From the NCBI GenBank assembly GCA_037954665.1, contig JBBMOL010000023.1, positions 4,898,001-4,962,000 of the forward strand: a stretch of DNA of 64,000 nucleotides, in the 5' to 3' direction. Positions 22,592-34,591 of this stretch are shown piece after piece (position 1 is the stretch's first letter; the number at the start of each line of letters is the position of its first letter). The position numbers and the translations under genes are program-made. Source of the DNA: Laguncularia racemosa. Its lineage: Eukaryota; Streptophyta; Magnoliopsida; Myrtales; Combretaceae. The notes below the pieces were generated by a model. It searched no databases. It saw only the letters and a program-made list of their open reading frames with translations, and was not told the DNA's origin.

Positions 22592-24252
22592 AGATCATAT
22601 GCTCATCTAATATCAATCCTCGACTTGAATTAGGAATTTTATTATTTGTTTGGAGTCGCCACCCAACTGACGTTAAGAAAAATTATTGAATTAGAACTAA
22701 TTGAGCGGATTAATTCTAATTTAGACAACTAGTTGACGAAATCTCCTCTTTTTATTTTTATAATGAAAAAGAAGAAAGAAAAACTAAAGATTCTCGACTC
22801 GGGAGCTATCTTATTAAAACTCTAAAGTTACCACCTTATCATTCTGAAATCTGAGTCATGTTCTGATATATTTTTTTTATTTTTTTTCTTATAAAAAAGA
22901 ATATGTTAAAAATTACACTAATGACAATTTGGAAAATGATTTTTTTATTCTTTTTAGAGTTACCCCATAAAGATGCCTACGTACCCACTATTCAAGATCA
23001 AATAAGTCGTTGTTTGCTTTTTATGAAAAAGCTTTAGCGGGTTTGTTTAAGTTTTAATTATAAAAACACACCAGGTTTACATTCATTATCATTTTCAAGA
23101 TTTTAAAAAAAAAAACTAAGCCTGAGCTTTATTATTTCATTTTCTAAAAGTTTTGATTAAAGAAAAACCAATTTTAATTTATTTTAAAAAAGGATTTTTC
23201 TAAATGACAAAACAATTCATTATTAATTTTTAATTCATATTATTAATCTATCTAATTCTAATTTAATAATTAAATTTTATTATTTTTTATTATTTTGTTT
23301 TTATTTTTATTTTTATATTAAATTGGACATATTTATTTATTAAAATTCTAAAACCTACAAAAATCTTAACTTTTTTTTCTATTTTTGGATTACTATTAAA
23401 AAAATTATTTCTAATAAATGAATATCTAAATTAAATGGATAAATAAATGAAATAAAAAAATCAAAAAAACCAACTAACCTAGATGAGGGTTATGGGTCAG
23501 ATTGGGTCGAGTTACGTCAGTTGAAGGATCCTCGTTGGCGGCATTCTAGTGGCTTTCGAAGGCGGTTGAAGGCTGCTTCTAAGCTTTCTGAGTGTGGTTA
23601 ATCCAACCATGGTAGTGGATTTCTTCATAAATGTTTCCAAGTGGTGGTTCGTGGCTTGGTCGACGGTCACGGCAAAAGGGGAACTCCAGCGAGCTTCGAA
23701 ACCTCTGATTTTTCACTCTTTTCTCACTTTTGATCTATGATCTAGCTTCCCCACGTCGTGCTCTATTTATAGACACCAGAAATCGAGCTAGATAAGCTCA
23801 AATTTCCCTCTGATAGGCACGAATCATATCTTCAGTTGAAACCCAAATCCGATTTGCTCTAGATTCGTTTAAATCTTCGATTTTATTACAATTTGTGTTA
23901 ATTGGATTATGTTTATCTTATTTTTGTTAAAGATTTGCTGGATTTGTGCAAAAAAAAAATCGTAACAAAACGGTTGGATTTCATTTTTCCTATGGCCGGT
24001 GATTGTTTCGAATGGAGGTTAAAGACGATCATGCGCCCAGTGCGTGCGCTCCCTCCGTCTAATTAAAAGTTGACACGTGTCCTAGGAGAGGAAAAAAATT
24101 GCAAAACACGGATTTGCTTGCCCCGCGTTTCGAACCCCTAACCAAGCACAACCCCCCCCCCCCCCCCCAGCGCGCTAAAGCTAAAGACTAGAATTGCAAA
24201 AATAAAAATTAAACATTATTTGTGATTAAGGGGCAAAAATAGGGTGTTTACA
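22592..24252 (+). mobile_element. LTR copy C of family A, 5'-truncated, fused to copy B
   Basis: It starts directly after the TTTACA end of copy B with AGATCATATGCTCATC, which matches copy B about 60 bp in from its start, so the terminal segment is missing. TTTACA also occurs in copy B at that internal place (GATTTACATTAGATCATA), so the junction has microhomology and points to illegitimate recombination. It shares the TATA-like box (23763-23772), a 17-base C run (24152-24168) and the end GGGTGTTTACA with the other copies. Confidence 0.85.
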
Positions 24253-25553
24253 GTTGTCCCTCTTTGTAGTAAATTTTAAAAAACTTAACTACAAAGACGA
24301 CAAAAATGCTATTTTTAGCCGATAGACTGAGTGGATAACGCCATAGTTGGCTGGTTATCGAAACTCGGTTTTAGTAAAAAAATGCTCCATTAGCTAATGA
24401 TCCCACGAATGCTTTGTGATGATTAATACTGCTTGGGGAGTGATATTAAACAATTTAACAACCTAAAGTAAAATATCATATAGAAAAGTGCTTTATGGGC
24501 TAACTAATCGACGATAGGAAACATCTCAGAGATTGTTTAGGAATGTGTTATTGTGAGTGAACTAACTGATAATAGGAAGTATCCTACAGGACTAGCTACT
24601 GTAAAGAAGAGATTGTTTATGGAAGCGCTCTTATGAGCTAGTCAACTGATAAGAAGGGCGTCTTATAAGACTAGCAACTTCAACGAAGAAATGTTTTAGA
24701 AGAGTACTCTTATGAGCTGACTAATCAATGGTATGAAGCGTCTCATTTAAACTCGCAACCCTAAAAAGGAATTATCTAGAAAAGTGCTCTTATGTGCTGA
24801 CTAATCAATAATAGAAGGCATCTCATTTAGACTCGCAATCCTAAAAAGAAATTTTAGGAGATTGCCCCTATAGGCTAACCCTGAGAGAGGATATCTAGGA
24901 AAGTGCCCTAATGTGGGCTAACTTTAAGAGATTGTATCCAGGAAAGTGCCCCATTATAGGCTAACTAATTGATAGTGGGAAGCGTTTCTTTAGACTTACA
25001 ACCTTAAGAGAGGATATTTAGGAAAATGCCTTATTGTGGGCTAATTAACCGATAACAAATTCCTAAGTGAGAATCTTATTTTTCTAATAATAGTCAAGAG
25101 TTTAGGATGACTTAAAACTTTTGCACAAACGATAACTAAAGCTTTTCTAAAAATCTTCAAGACAGTTGCTCCTCTAAACTTAAGGATAAGGTAACAAAGT
25201 GTTTTCTAGCAAACTTTGAAAATTTTCCTCTTTCTTCTCTAAAAAAACTAAAAGAATTTATTCATTTATTTTTATTTTTTTTAAACATTACTAGCAAGTA
25301 AAGAGTTTGACAAGGGCTACTAAAAATACAAATAAAGGGAAGGCCTCCCCTACTACTCAATAATCACTTACTCTTTTGCCTCATTTTACTTGGAGGGTTT
25401 GGTTTAATCTTAGAAAAAGTGATGTCTTGGCTTAATCAATCACCTCTTGAGGGGTTTCTTGCAATTAAGACTCATATCTTCTTCTTGAGGGGCATCAATA
25501 TTTAAAATTTGGGCCAAACAACGCCAATGATGAATGACTTTAATTATATTAAG
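24253..25553 (+). repeat. Internal non-coding LTR-retrotransposon DNA with degenerate tandem repeats
   Basis: This follows LTR copy C directly and starts GTTGTCCCTCTTTGTAG. From about 24480 to 25070 it consists of diverged units of roughly 60-110 bp containing phrases such as GGAAAGTGCTCTTATGTGCTGACTAATCAATAAT and GGCTAACT. No gag or pol motif is seen. Placement next to the LTR and the repeat style suggest the untranslated leader of a large gypsy element. No primer-binding site could be identified with confidence. Confidence 0.55.
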
Positions 25554-25676
25554 TCGTTTCGGACGAAAGTTAAAGACGATCACGCACCCGGCGCATGCAC
25601 TCCCTCCATTCAATCAAAAGCTAACACGTGTCTTAGGCGAGGAAAAAAATTGCAAAATGCGGATTTGCTTCTTCCA
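25554..25676 (+). mobile_element. Fragment D of the family A LTR
   Basis: About 120 bp (CGTTTCGGACGAAAGTTAAA... to ATGCGGATTTGCTTC) match copy C around 24003-24125, including the ACACGTGTC block and the A-rich tract GAGGAAAAAAATTGCAAAA. The match stops where hAT sequence begins, so this is a truncated remnant of a third LTR at the far side of the insertion. Confidence 0.75.
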
Positions 25677-25689
25677 TTTTCATTTATTG

Positions 25690-27535
25690 AGTATAGGAGG
25701 ATCACATAGTTTATAAGGTTATACAATCCTAAGCCCATTTCTAATAAAACTACTCCATCAGATGTTTGGAATTTATATTTAGCTCAAAAGGATATTTTAA
25801 AACAAATTTTGCAGAAAATTCATAAAAGAGTTTGTTTAACCTTTGATGTATAGACTATTTTCCCAAATGAAGGATATATTTGTTTGACCGATCATTTTGT
25901 GGATGAGAAATGAAAACTTAATAATAAAATTCTTTCTTTATGTAAAATACCCCCTCTTCACTCAAGTTTTGAACTATTTAAGCATGTATTTGAATTTATG
26001 AAAAATCAGGGCATAGATAAAAAGATATTCTCTTTTACATTGGATAATGCATCTACAAATGATTACATGCAAGATTTCTTAAAAGTGCAACTCAACTTAC
26101 AAAATAGTTTGTTATATTGTGGTGATTTTTTTTATATTAAATGTTGTGCCCATATTATTCATTTAATTGTTAAAAAGGAGTTGACGGTAACTAATCAAGC
26201 TTTGCATAAAATAAGGAATAGTGTGAAGTATGTCAAGTGCTCGGATGGTAGAATGAAACATTTTTTGGCATGTGTCAAACAAGTTGGTAACATTGATACT
26301 AGTGTTGGTTTATGCTTGGACATAGCTACTAGATAAAATTCCACTTATCTTATGCTTGATAACGCACTAAAGTATCAACATGCTTTTTATTATCTTCAAT
26401 TAAATGATTCTCAGTATAAGTATTGTCTATCAATGAATGAGTGGGGAAGAGCAGAAAAAATATGCAAGTTTTTAAACCCTTTTTTATACTATGACCAATT
26501 TGATGTCGGGTTCCTCGTATCTAACTTCAAACCTCTATTTTTTGTAAGTATGGAGAATTGAATGTTTGTTAAATGAGAATTTAAGTAGTGAAGACCTTTT
26601 CATGAGGGATATGTGTATTAAAATGAAACAACAATTCAATTAATATTGGAAGAAATAAAGTATTGTCCTTACAATTAGAGTTGTCTTTGATCCTTGGACG
26701 AGGTTTAATTTTTTTAAGTTTTGCTTTAATAAAATTGATCATCTCACTTGTGAAGAGAAGTTATCTAGCATTAAGAGCAAGCTATATAAGCTTTTTGGAG
26801 AATATGAGAAGAGCAAGATAGATTAAATATCTAAAAGTCTTCAAATTGGATCATCTTCTCAAGCCCAAGACAAATTTGAAGGTGGAGGCAAAGGAGTAGT
26901 AGCACAGAACTTGAGAATTGGAAGAGTTTAAGGCAATGATTTTACAAATTTAAATGTAAGTTCAATAATAACTTTATTTATTCATTTATTTAATGATATT
27001 TTTTCGTATTATGTATCAATATTTAATTAATTTTTTCCTTAATGATATAGGAGTACTACTAAGTAAAAGTAGGGTATACTGGTAAGTCTTCTTTGGATCT
27101 TTATCTGGATGAACTAGTGATAGATATAAACTTCTATTCAAAATTGGATATATTACAATATTGGAAAACTCAAAGCTAAACGTATCCTGATTTGTGCATC
27201 ATAGTCTTTGATGTGCTCAACATTCCAATTACTATTATAGTATCTAAGTTGGCTTTTAGTATCGGTACCCGTGTTCTTAATAAGCACCGTAATCCTATAC
27301 TCTCTACAAATGTGGAAGCTTTAATTTATACACGTAATTGGTTACAAGGATCTGCTTGTGAAGGTAGTTTTTTTTTCCTTCTTTTGGTAATATTTTCTTT
27401 TAATGTATAATTTTACGCTTTTAACATTTGTATTTAATTATATGTGTGATTTGATGAATTGTAGATAAAGAAGAAGAAACTAGGACTGCTTCATCAAAGG
27501 GTGACTCAAAGTTGGTCGTTCATGATGATGGTTGA
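25690..27535 (+). pseudogene. hAT-family transposase, N-terminally truncated and broken
   Basis: Plus-strand segments spell the catalytic region of a plant BED-type hAT transposase (RICESLEEPER-like): TPSDVWNLYLAQKDILKQ, RVCLTFDVWTIFPNEGYICL, then DKKIFSFTLDNASTNDYM and CCAHIIHLIVKKEL (25998-26336), and MLDNALKYQHAFYY (26352-26561). Next is a middle block (FDPWTRFNFFKFCFNKID), and last the hATC dimerisation domain, LDILQYWKTQS and IPITIIVSKLAFSIGTRVLN (27140-27365). A GT-AG intron at about 27365-27465 leads to an acidic tail. The transposase would cut and paste the element in the nucleus. The BED zinc finger is absent, having been lost at the LTR insertion, and several in-frame stops occur (for example in the Y-P-D segment and after IATR), so it is inactive. 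Confidence 0.9.
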
Positions 27536-28194
27536 TCTATATATAAAGAATGAGAAGCGATGATGGGTGTTTTAGTAGCTTTTTTTTTTCTTTATTATTG
27601 ACTTTGCTTTCTTGTATAATTAGTGAAAAAAACTTTGTGGTAATTGCTACATTTGCTTAATTATGATATAAGGTTGTTTTGTTCTCTGTTAAATGAGATT
27701 TAAGTTTTTTGTTCTTTAAGATATATAATGGTATTATTCACGGGAATGACAAAAGGGATTTAAGTTGATATTTCTATCATCAAGTTATAGCTATTTTTCT
27801 CATATATAAACCAAATCCAAATAAGCATGGACAATCAAAGTTACTTTTGACTTTTGAGTATAAGGTTATTTATATAGGGTAGAGTAATTATTAAAATTAA
27901 AATTAAATTAAAAAATTGTTTAAATTCATATTTAGTAGTTGTTAGTTTTATCTAATTGTTGTATGATATATATATTATCAAGAACTAAAACTATATTATT
28001 ATTTTGAAAATATATAGTTTTCTAAGAAAAAAAAAATTATTGCAAGTGAATTGTGAGTTAGCGAGTTGGCCCACCTAACCCGTAACCTTGCGCAAGATGG
28101 GTTAGGACACCATTTTTGGCCCACATTAACTCATGGACCAATACGAGTCAGGGCGAGCTATCCCATTAGGCCCACATTCTCAGCTCTATTTAGA

Positions 28195-30764
28195 ACCATA
28201 CATCTTTATGAATGTACTTTTGAGACTTCTATATGAATTAAATAATTAAACATTTTTAAAATTAAAAATCACATAAATGAGAGAGAAGTTTGATTTTTAG
28301 TTTTTAGTATTTGAATATTTAGTTATAGTTTTTATATATATATTTTTCTATTAAGGGTAAAATGATTGTGCATGAGTTTGAAATATATTCTTTAAGATTT
28401 TGGTATCTAAACACTCAACTTTACAAAATGAGAGGCTTAAGTACAATGAAACAAACATAAGAGATTGAATTTGTAATTTAGCCTTAATGTTATTGGCATA
28501 CATTAATCCAAAAATTTTCTGTTGGCATTCTCTTACATTTATTGCATATAATATTAGGAGAACATGATGAATTTCAATCATTTTTCCTTATTTATCATTG
28601 CTTTTAACATTCAATATATATGACCTTTATTTGCTCACTGATTTTACTAATGGATGTGTAAAAAAGAAAATGCTTAAATCTTTTTATATTAACGTCAAAC
28701 TATAAACGGAAGAATGTATTACGAGGGTATAAACTATGAAGGAATCACTTACTTTGGTGTGGCTTTCTCAAAATCTTATTCCTTCCACTTTTTAATATCA
28801 AATTTTGATTATCTTTCAATATTTATTAGAATTGCAAAGAATAGGGAATTATATATATATATATATATATCTTCACTCCCATACTATAAGATAACTGCAT
28901 TTAAATTTGAAATAATAGGAGGTGCAGTACTGGACGAACAAAATCACTCTCTTGTGCTAGCTCTTGTTAAATATGCATACATGTCGAGGGACGTTTCTTT
29001 TAGTTTAGAACACGAGAGCAGGGGGGAGCTAAATGAGCAATAATTTAATTTTTGTCTCTCTTCACTTCATATACATCAACTGATTGTGAATAGATCAATA
29101 TACAGGCAAACTGTAACAAATTTTTCCAAATTCCATTACATATTATAAATAAAGACCCCATTATTAACAAGTATCTTGAAGTATTTGTTAAAAATTTAAA
29201 ATAAATTGAATTTTATGTTTTTAACACCCATTACATACTTAACACACACAACAAAAAGGCAAAAATATAGGAAAAGACGCATAAATCTCTTCATCTGACT
29301 TCTTAAGAGCCGTACCTATTTCTATAAATAATAGATGTAAAGTATTCCCTTGAACAACCTATTATTGCTAAGGCTGTTTTTTTTCCCATAAGTAATTACT
29401 TTATTGTACTCCATTATTTGCTGAAAAGAAGCTCCAATAATATCCCACGGTCTCCAGTTTGCTCTGCTGGGAACTCACCAGCACATGGCTGTCATTATCC
29501 TTTGGTCTTCACACATTATATGTGATCACGCACCAAACATCATAGTTGACATAGAGGCGTGATGTGTGGCACCAACATATATTATCGTCACTGACCGAAC
29601 CCTTAAAAACTTTGTTTTCCTTGTACCCTTTTCTGAACACTCTACAGTTCTTCTAACTTCCATGCGACAACACACTAACAATGTTTACCCTGGGACTTGA
29701 TTTCACTTTTGTGAGATTTTAAACTGTTGTTACATACCATATTCTGTCAGTTTCAAACTTGCAATCGATTATTATGAATTGACTCTATAGTGTAACGAAT
29801 TTAACTCCACTAGTCTAAACATTTGTAATTTCTTAAATCATATTGCTATTACAATGGTAAGATTCGCTAAGCTTCCATATCCGAAATCAGGCATTCTCAA
29901 ATGTATAACAGGAACATATCCTCAGTTAAGGAGATCATTAATGTTTCTCGTGGTATATCAATATGAATGATAAGTATTAAGTGTTTATAAAAAAGATTCA
30001 TTGGAAATTTATATATATGTCTTATTTTTTAGTGGATATCAGAGTCAATAAGATATACAAAAGGAAAAGTTTTTCTTGTTAATTCTACCTTTCTTTTTCT
30101 AATACCATTTAGTATTTCCTGTCTAATTTTTTATTATTGTATCACCCCATTTGATTTTTTTTTTTTTTATCACGCCACATAAAGTATACTTCATAAATAA
30201 TTAGCCAACTTGTGGATGTATTACTAGCATTTAAATGCAAATCCCGAAACAAATTGCAACCTCGCAGCATGTTGCAATCCATACCGAAATGAAATAAAAA
30301 TCCATTAATATCAACACGCTATATGTTTAGAGTTAAAATAGCAAAAAAAAATTTGGTGAGTTCTATTTTTCGTAAAAAATGGTCTTCTTCATATGGTGTG
30401 AAAACACTAATCATCAGCCGGTGTGAAAAGAGAACAATTCATAGGGGGGAAGTTTTGAGTCGTTTTTGAGAGCTGACTCTTCTCTCTTTTTCTCGAAGTA
30501 TTGAAAACCAAGAAAGAATAATTAATTTATGCATAGTTCATATAAAAGGCTTCAATTAAATATCATCTTAATACGCAATTGAACAAAATGGCATCAAATA
30601 AACAGGATATCATTCAAGTCTTAACACACCCATTCTCAAGGACAGCTTGATTTATCTTAAACTATACGAGCCGTGTGATCTTTAACATTCAAATAGTAGT
30701 TGAATTTTACAATAAAATAATCTTTCATATTTATATTATTCATATCTTCCTATATTAAACTCGT
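28195..30764. other. AT-rich intergenic DNA upstream of the VQ gene
   Basis: No coding region is recognised. An (AT)n microsatellite lies at about 28849-28870, and a T-rich run near 30153-30167. The 109-codon plus-strand frame at 28714-29043 spans the microsatellite and has no family features. Confidence 0.5.
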
Positions 30765-30772
30765 TATAAAAG
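30765..30772 (+). promoter_or_regulatory. TATA box of the VQ gene
   Basis: TATAAAAG lies 130 bp upstream of the ATG, followed by a pyrimidine-rich leader typical of a plant 5' untranslated region. Confidence 0.6.
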
Positions 30773-30894
30773 GGGGCACGTTGGTGGTCTCTTTCCTTGT
30801 TCTTCTTCATAACCAAACCTACCAACTTCTCCCCCATCAGACTCACCTTTCCTCTCTTTTTGTCTATACCTAAAAGACGCACACCGCCTTTGCC

Positions 30895-31264
30895 ATGGAA
30901 AAGATGATCATGAAGAAACAACCAACTTTCAAGAGTCCAACACCATCATCAGTACTATCACTTCATAGAGACTCAAGACCTATAACCAAAGTGAAGCCAA
31001 AGATAAGAATAATTCACATATTTGCACCGGAGATCATCAAGACCGACGCTGCAAACTTTCGAGAACTAGTACAAAGGCTCACCGGAAAGCCATCGGATCT
31101 CGACAGCCAAAGAGGGTGCAAGAAGAAAGTGAAACTTGGGGTTCCGAGGAAGGAAGAAACAAGAATATTGCAAGATCGTGAAAAGTCAATGATGGGTAGG
31201 AAAATGGAGTCTATGGATCAAAAATTAGTAATGAAAGAAGAGGGTTTGTTCATGATGAGGATTA

Positions 31265-31295
<31 letters not shown>

Positions 31296-31449
31296 CGACA
31301 ATAATAGTCATGTTATAGGAGAGAATAGTTCTGGTGGGTATTTGAATGAGTTTGCAGATTTGGATGGTTTCATTCAAGACCTTGGTGGGTTGCCCTTGTT
31401 GCCTGTGGATCCTCAGTCTCAGTATCACCACCACATGCATTCTTTCTGA
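30895..31449 (+). CDS. VQ-motif-containing protein (VQ17/VQ25-like)
   Basis: This is a single-exon gene for 184 residues. The conserved block KPKIRIIHIFAPEIIKTD (residues 34-51) leads into the VQ motif FRELVQRLTG (55-64), which fits FxxxVQxLTG exactly. Plant VQ proteins are small nuclear cofactors that bind WRKY transcription factors through this motif and modulate defence, growth and stress genes. The IRIIHIFAPEIIKTD extension is typical of the VQ17/VQ25/VQ8 group. After a basic patch (CKKKVK, 75-80), an asparagine run (126-134) is encoded by an AAT microsatellite, and the tail is histidine-rich (HHHMHSF). The start is supported by the CCATGG context and a TATA box 130 bp upstream; an in-frame ATG four codons on is less likely. 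Lack of introns is usual for the family. POLD2 and actin further right form the same trio as in Arabidopsis, supporting a VQ17 orthologue. The exact partner is unknown. Confidence 0.93.
31268..31300 (+). repeat. AAT microsatellite inside the VQ coding region
   Basis: About ten AAT-like triplets encode the asparagine run of the VQ protein. Length changes in multiples of three would be tolerated, so the site is likely polymorphic. Confidence 0.8.
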
Positions 31450-31496
31450 ATCAATTTAGGCATAGTAGATGATCTTAGATAGGGTGAAGTTTCATT

Positions 31497-31515
31497 TGAG
31501 AGAGAGAGAGAGAGT
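31497..31515 (+). repeat. GA microsatellite in the VQ 3' region
   Basis: An AG/GA dinucleotide run lies about 50 bp after the stop codon, and a T run follows near 31540-31555. Both lie in the probable 3' untranslated region. Confidence 0.7.
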
Positions 31516-34053
31516 AGGGTTTGACAATCTAAGGAATTTTTTTTTTTTTTTTTTTGTGAAATCTACTATGTAATTAGCTGTATTACCTCCAAGGAAAGTG
31601 TGTAGTTACAATGAAGCCTCTTTACTGTGATAGTGGAGAAGAAGAAGTGCTGAAAAAAGAAAATGCAGAAGCTATTTGGGGCGTTTATATCGTCCAATCA
31701 AGGCCACGGAGGGAGCTCGCTTCCGTTGCTTGCCGCTCTTGTTCATCGATTTCTGTCTCCGTCCGTCACTGCAAGCTTATCCGAGTCGAGCTCGCTTGCG
31801 GTGTTTCAGTGTTATTGATCCAGTTGTTGTTGTTGCTGCAGTTGCACTAATGGATTGTTGCTAGCCTAACGCCTATGTTGATGTCTCCTGACCTCGCGTC
31901 ACTCCATTGCATCGTTCGTTCAAATCTCCGGTGTCCTGCTACGCACCCACTACGGCCAAAGCTTCACTCAACTTCTCCTCCCTCTGTACGGAGGCCGGAG
32001 CTAGCTAGATTGAATGCCTTGGTCGACTTTCTGTGTTACTAGATTCCATGTCCATTGCTGCTGCTATAGTAACTCTAACGATTGCTGTTGGATGCTACAA
32101 CTTGAAGAGGGGTGGGGGTTCATGTTCTCCATATTACCTTCAGCCTTCAGTAAAGAAAGGCAGTTTGCGATGGTCCTACGGTGTTTCGAGAGATTTAGTT
32201 TTGTCTTAGGACGGATTTTCTTGCTTTGGAGTTTTTGATGAATGAATTAAGATTTCTCAAAAATTCTCGCTGTTGATGAGTGTTTGAAGGTTTTGATTTC
32301 TCTTTTAATTGCCCATTTTCATGAAAAATTTAAGGCTTCCACTTCTCTAGCATAAACAAAAGCAAATGGGATTTCATGGAAATCGGAGCATCAAACGTGA
32401 TGAATTGCTTTACTTTTATAAGTTCTAAGTTATCTTGATGGAATCTGTAGCAGCAGCAATTGTGTGTGCATAGAATTTCTCCCTGGCTGCATGAAATAAC
32501 TTTCTTTTTTAAATTTTATGTGGATTCATTTCTTACAACAAAATTCAGGTCACTTCATAGTCCATGACATCCACATCCAATCCATAATTTCTCGTCAGTT
32601 TCTCCTGGGAAATAGTTCATAAGAGAACTAGTAAGAAATTCCATAACCGTACGGATATCCTAACTTTTAAAGTATTTAGCAAGTATATGGGTCCACATTT
32701 TTTGCAAAGTAAAGGTTTAAATTGTCATTATATCTAATGTGGCAAAATTAGAAAAGAAAAAAGGAATAATTAGACGATAATAAAGGAAAAGAAAAACGAA
32801 AAGAAGAAAGAGTTAACGGTACATCTTGTTCGCAAAATAAAATAAAATATAAAAAAGTTAGTATTTCATAAAGAATATGACAAAGAAGTATTAATTATTA
32901 ATTATTTTATTGCACTTATAATGATATTGGCATTAGATTTAAAATACATTTAAACAAATCAATATACCCCTATCACAATCCATGTTTTGGCCATCAGATT
33001 GGGTTTTACGAATAGATATAAAATATGCTATAAAAAATTAGAAAATAACTATTCCTTTGATTTTACTAAAGAGTCGCAATTCCTTATATTACAATAATTG
33101 GAATTCTATAGAATAATAATTTGGTAAACCAAACATGATAATAGTTTTATAAGAAACCCCTATAAAGTTAATCAAACTTATGGGATTTTATTTCTTATGG
33201 TTAGAATAAAAACCAAATTAGATAATTTTTTGAAATAATCCTTGTGATTTACCCAAGAAAACAATATTTGTTTGTTGGATTAGTCAAGGTTGGAGAAACA
33301 TTGTTTTAATTTAATGAGGATACACATGAGGCGATAATAGTTTATCTTAAGCTAATTATTGGTTTCATTGCCAAAGATATTCTTCATCCACAGTTATGGA
33401 TAATATATTTTCTTGTTCTCCAATGATAACCCGAAGTCGACGCCTAGAGTTAACATTAATTTTTGACATCAAGCCTCTAAAGTCAACCCTTTTGGTAATA
33501 TTTATTGTCGAGTTGTAATATTAAAAACAAAAAATGTTTGTGCCATTGTGGAGACAATGTCAGTGATTGAGTTATTCCATTATAAAATATCGAAAAAGGA
33601 TTAGGATGGGCAAATTGAACAGTGGTGGCGTGTGATAGGCATTTCATTTCCGTCTTGGTCGTACCCTTAGCGTAAGGACTAGTTTATTGACGACAAGGTT
33701 TGCAATGTCTATTTATATCCGAGAAAATATGCCTCATAAGTCATAATACGCTATGCGGGACATTTTTTTTTTTTAATTGCCAAAAGTCGTTTAATTTAAT
33801 GCATATTTTAAATCCAATTCCATCTTTGCATAACCTCGTTGGAAGATATTCAACCTCCATCTTAATCCATATGAAATAACTACTATTAGAAGCAACCAAA
33901 TCATGCAAATATACTGCTTGGTTAAGCATAAAGCTAATATCACTGCAGCAATATATTGTGGTATTATTTAGTGTAGGAAATGATATCAAACAAATTAATT
34001 CGTATAAGGATACTTGTGACTTGACTGTTGGGATGTTGATTAGGGTATTCATG
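31516..34053. other. Intergenic DNA; no gene recognised
   Basis: From about 31670 to 32240 composition is less AT-rich, and several short plus-strand frames (62-79 codons) overlap without any recognisable domain; this could be decayed transposon or exon DNA. From 32640 on it is strongly AT-rich. A segment at about 33045-33200 (AAATAACTATTCCTTTG...) resembles the MITE-like repeats at 36283 and 36583. The 103-codon minus-strand frame at 33741-34052 has no known motif. Confidence 0.45.
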
Positions 34054-34058
34054 GTTTA

Positions 34059-34586
34059 TGACACAGCATAGAAAGCGTAAAAGTACGAGACTAATTCTAG
34101 GATTGGATCTCAAGGATAAACAAGGAACAATCTTAAATTATTCCTTAAAACTCTCAATTACACACAATTGAAGAAACAGAGAAAACTATCTCCAAGTGTT
34201 TGTAATTCAATAGATGATAAAAAGATCTCCCTAATAATGACCTAGGAGACTATATATAGTCTTTAGGGAAACAAATAAAAAGAAAAATAACGAATTATAA
34301 TAAAAATTAGCGAAATAAAACAATTAAAATAAAAGCTGGCATACTAACAAAAAAGGCCGACGGCCTTGAAGTCAGTGTTTTCTGCGCCGGCTTAAGGCCG
34401 GCGGCTTTCATGCCTGCCTTTAATGAAGGCCGGCGGCGTTGGGTCGACTTTGGGTCTACCTTCCCTCTACGCCAGCTCAAAGCCGGTAGCTCTTCTCCCC
34501 ATCATCCGATTCGCTTCCGCCTTCCCTTTTTAACCTTGACCGAGTCCATCTTGCGCAGATAATCCCTAGCTACGATGTCCACATCA
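34059..34586 (-). mobile_element. Probable solo LTR, 528 bp, copia-like, GC-rich at one end
   Basis: In minus orientation the segment begins TGATGTGGACATC and ends GCTGTGTCA, giving TG...CA ends with short inverted similarity. Flanking 5-mers are GTTTA (34054-34058) and GTTTG (34587-34591), a target duplication with one mismatch. A TATA-like TATATATAG lies near 34246-34257, followed in minus orientation by a plausible leader. The first 250 bp contain repeated AAGGCCGGCGGC-type units (about 34355-34500), which stand out against AT-rich surroundings. No coding region is attached. The superfamily is a guess from length. Confidence 0.5.
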
Positions 34587-34591
34587 GTTTG

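Larger units (their letters stand above)
19221..28186 (+). mobile_element. Decayed hAT transposon carrying nested LTR insertions
   Basis: A plus-strand hAT transposase relic (25690-27530) lies inside a unit whose outer parts share sub-terminal motifs such as GGCCCACAT and GTTAGG (19290-19330 and 28065-28180). The 8-bp sequence TATTTAGA occurs at 19213-19220 and 28187-28194, matching the duplication length of hAT elements. CCATACAT also recurs close to both ends, so the exact termini could shift by about 15 bp. The terminal inverted repeats are weak: TCTAGACCC on the left and GAGCTGAGA read inward on the right. Tandem LTRs and internal retrotransposon DNA (20775-25676) interrupt the unit near its start codon. 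Without these the element would be about 4 kb, a normal size for hAT. Confidence 0.6.

Noticed and set aside
28714..29043. 109-codon frame upstream of the VQ gene
   Set aside because: It runs through an AT microsatellite and has no family features.
31611..32238. Overlapping short plus-strand frames after the VQ gene
   Set aside because: No domain, competing frames and no splice structure. Better balanced composition alone does not make a gene.
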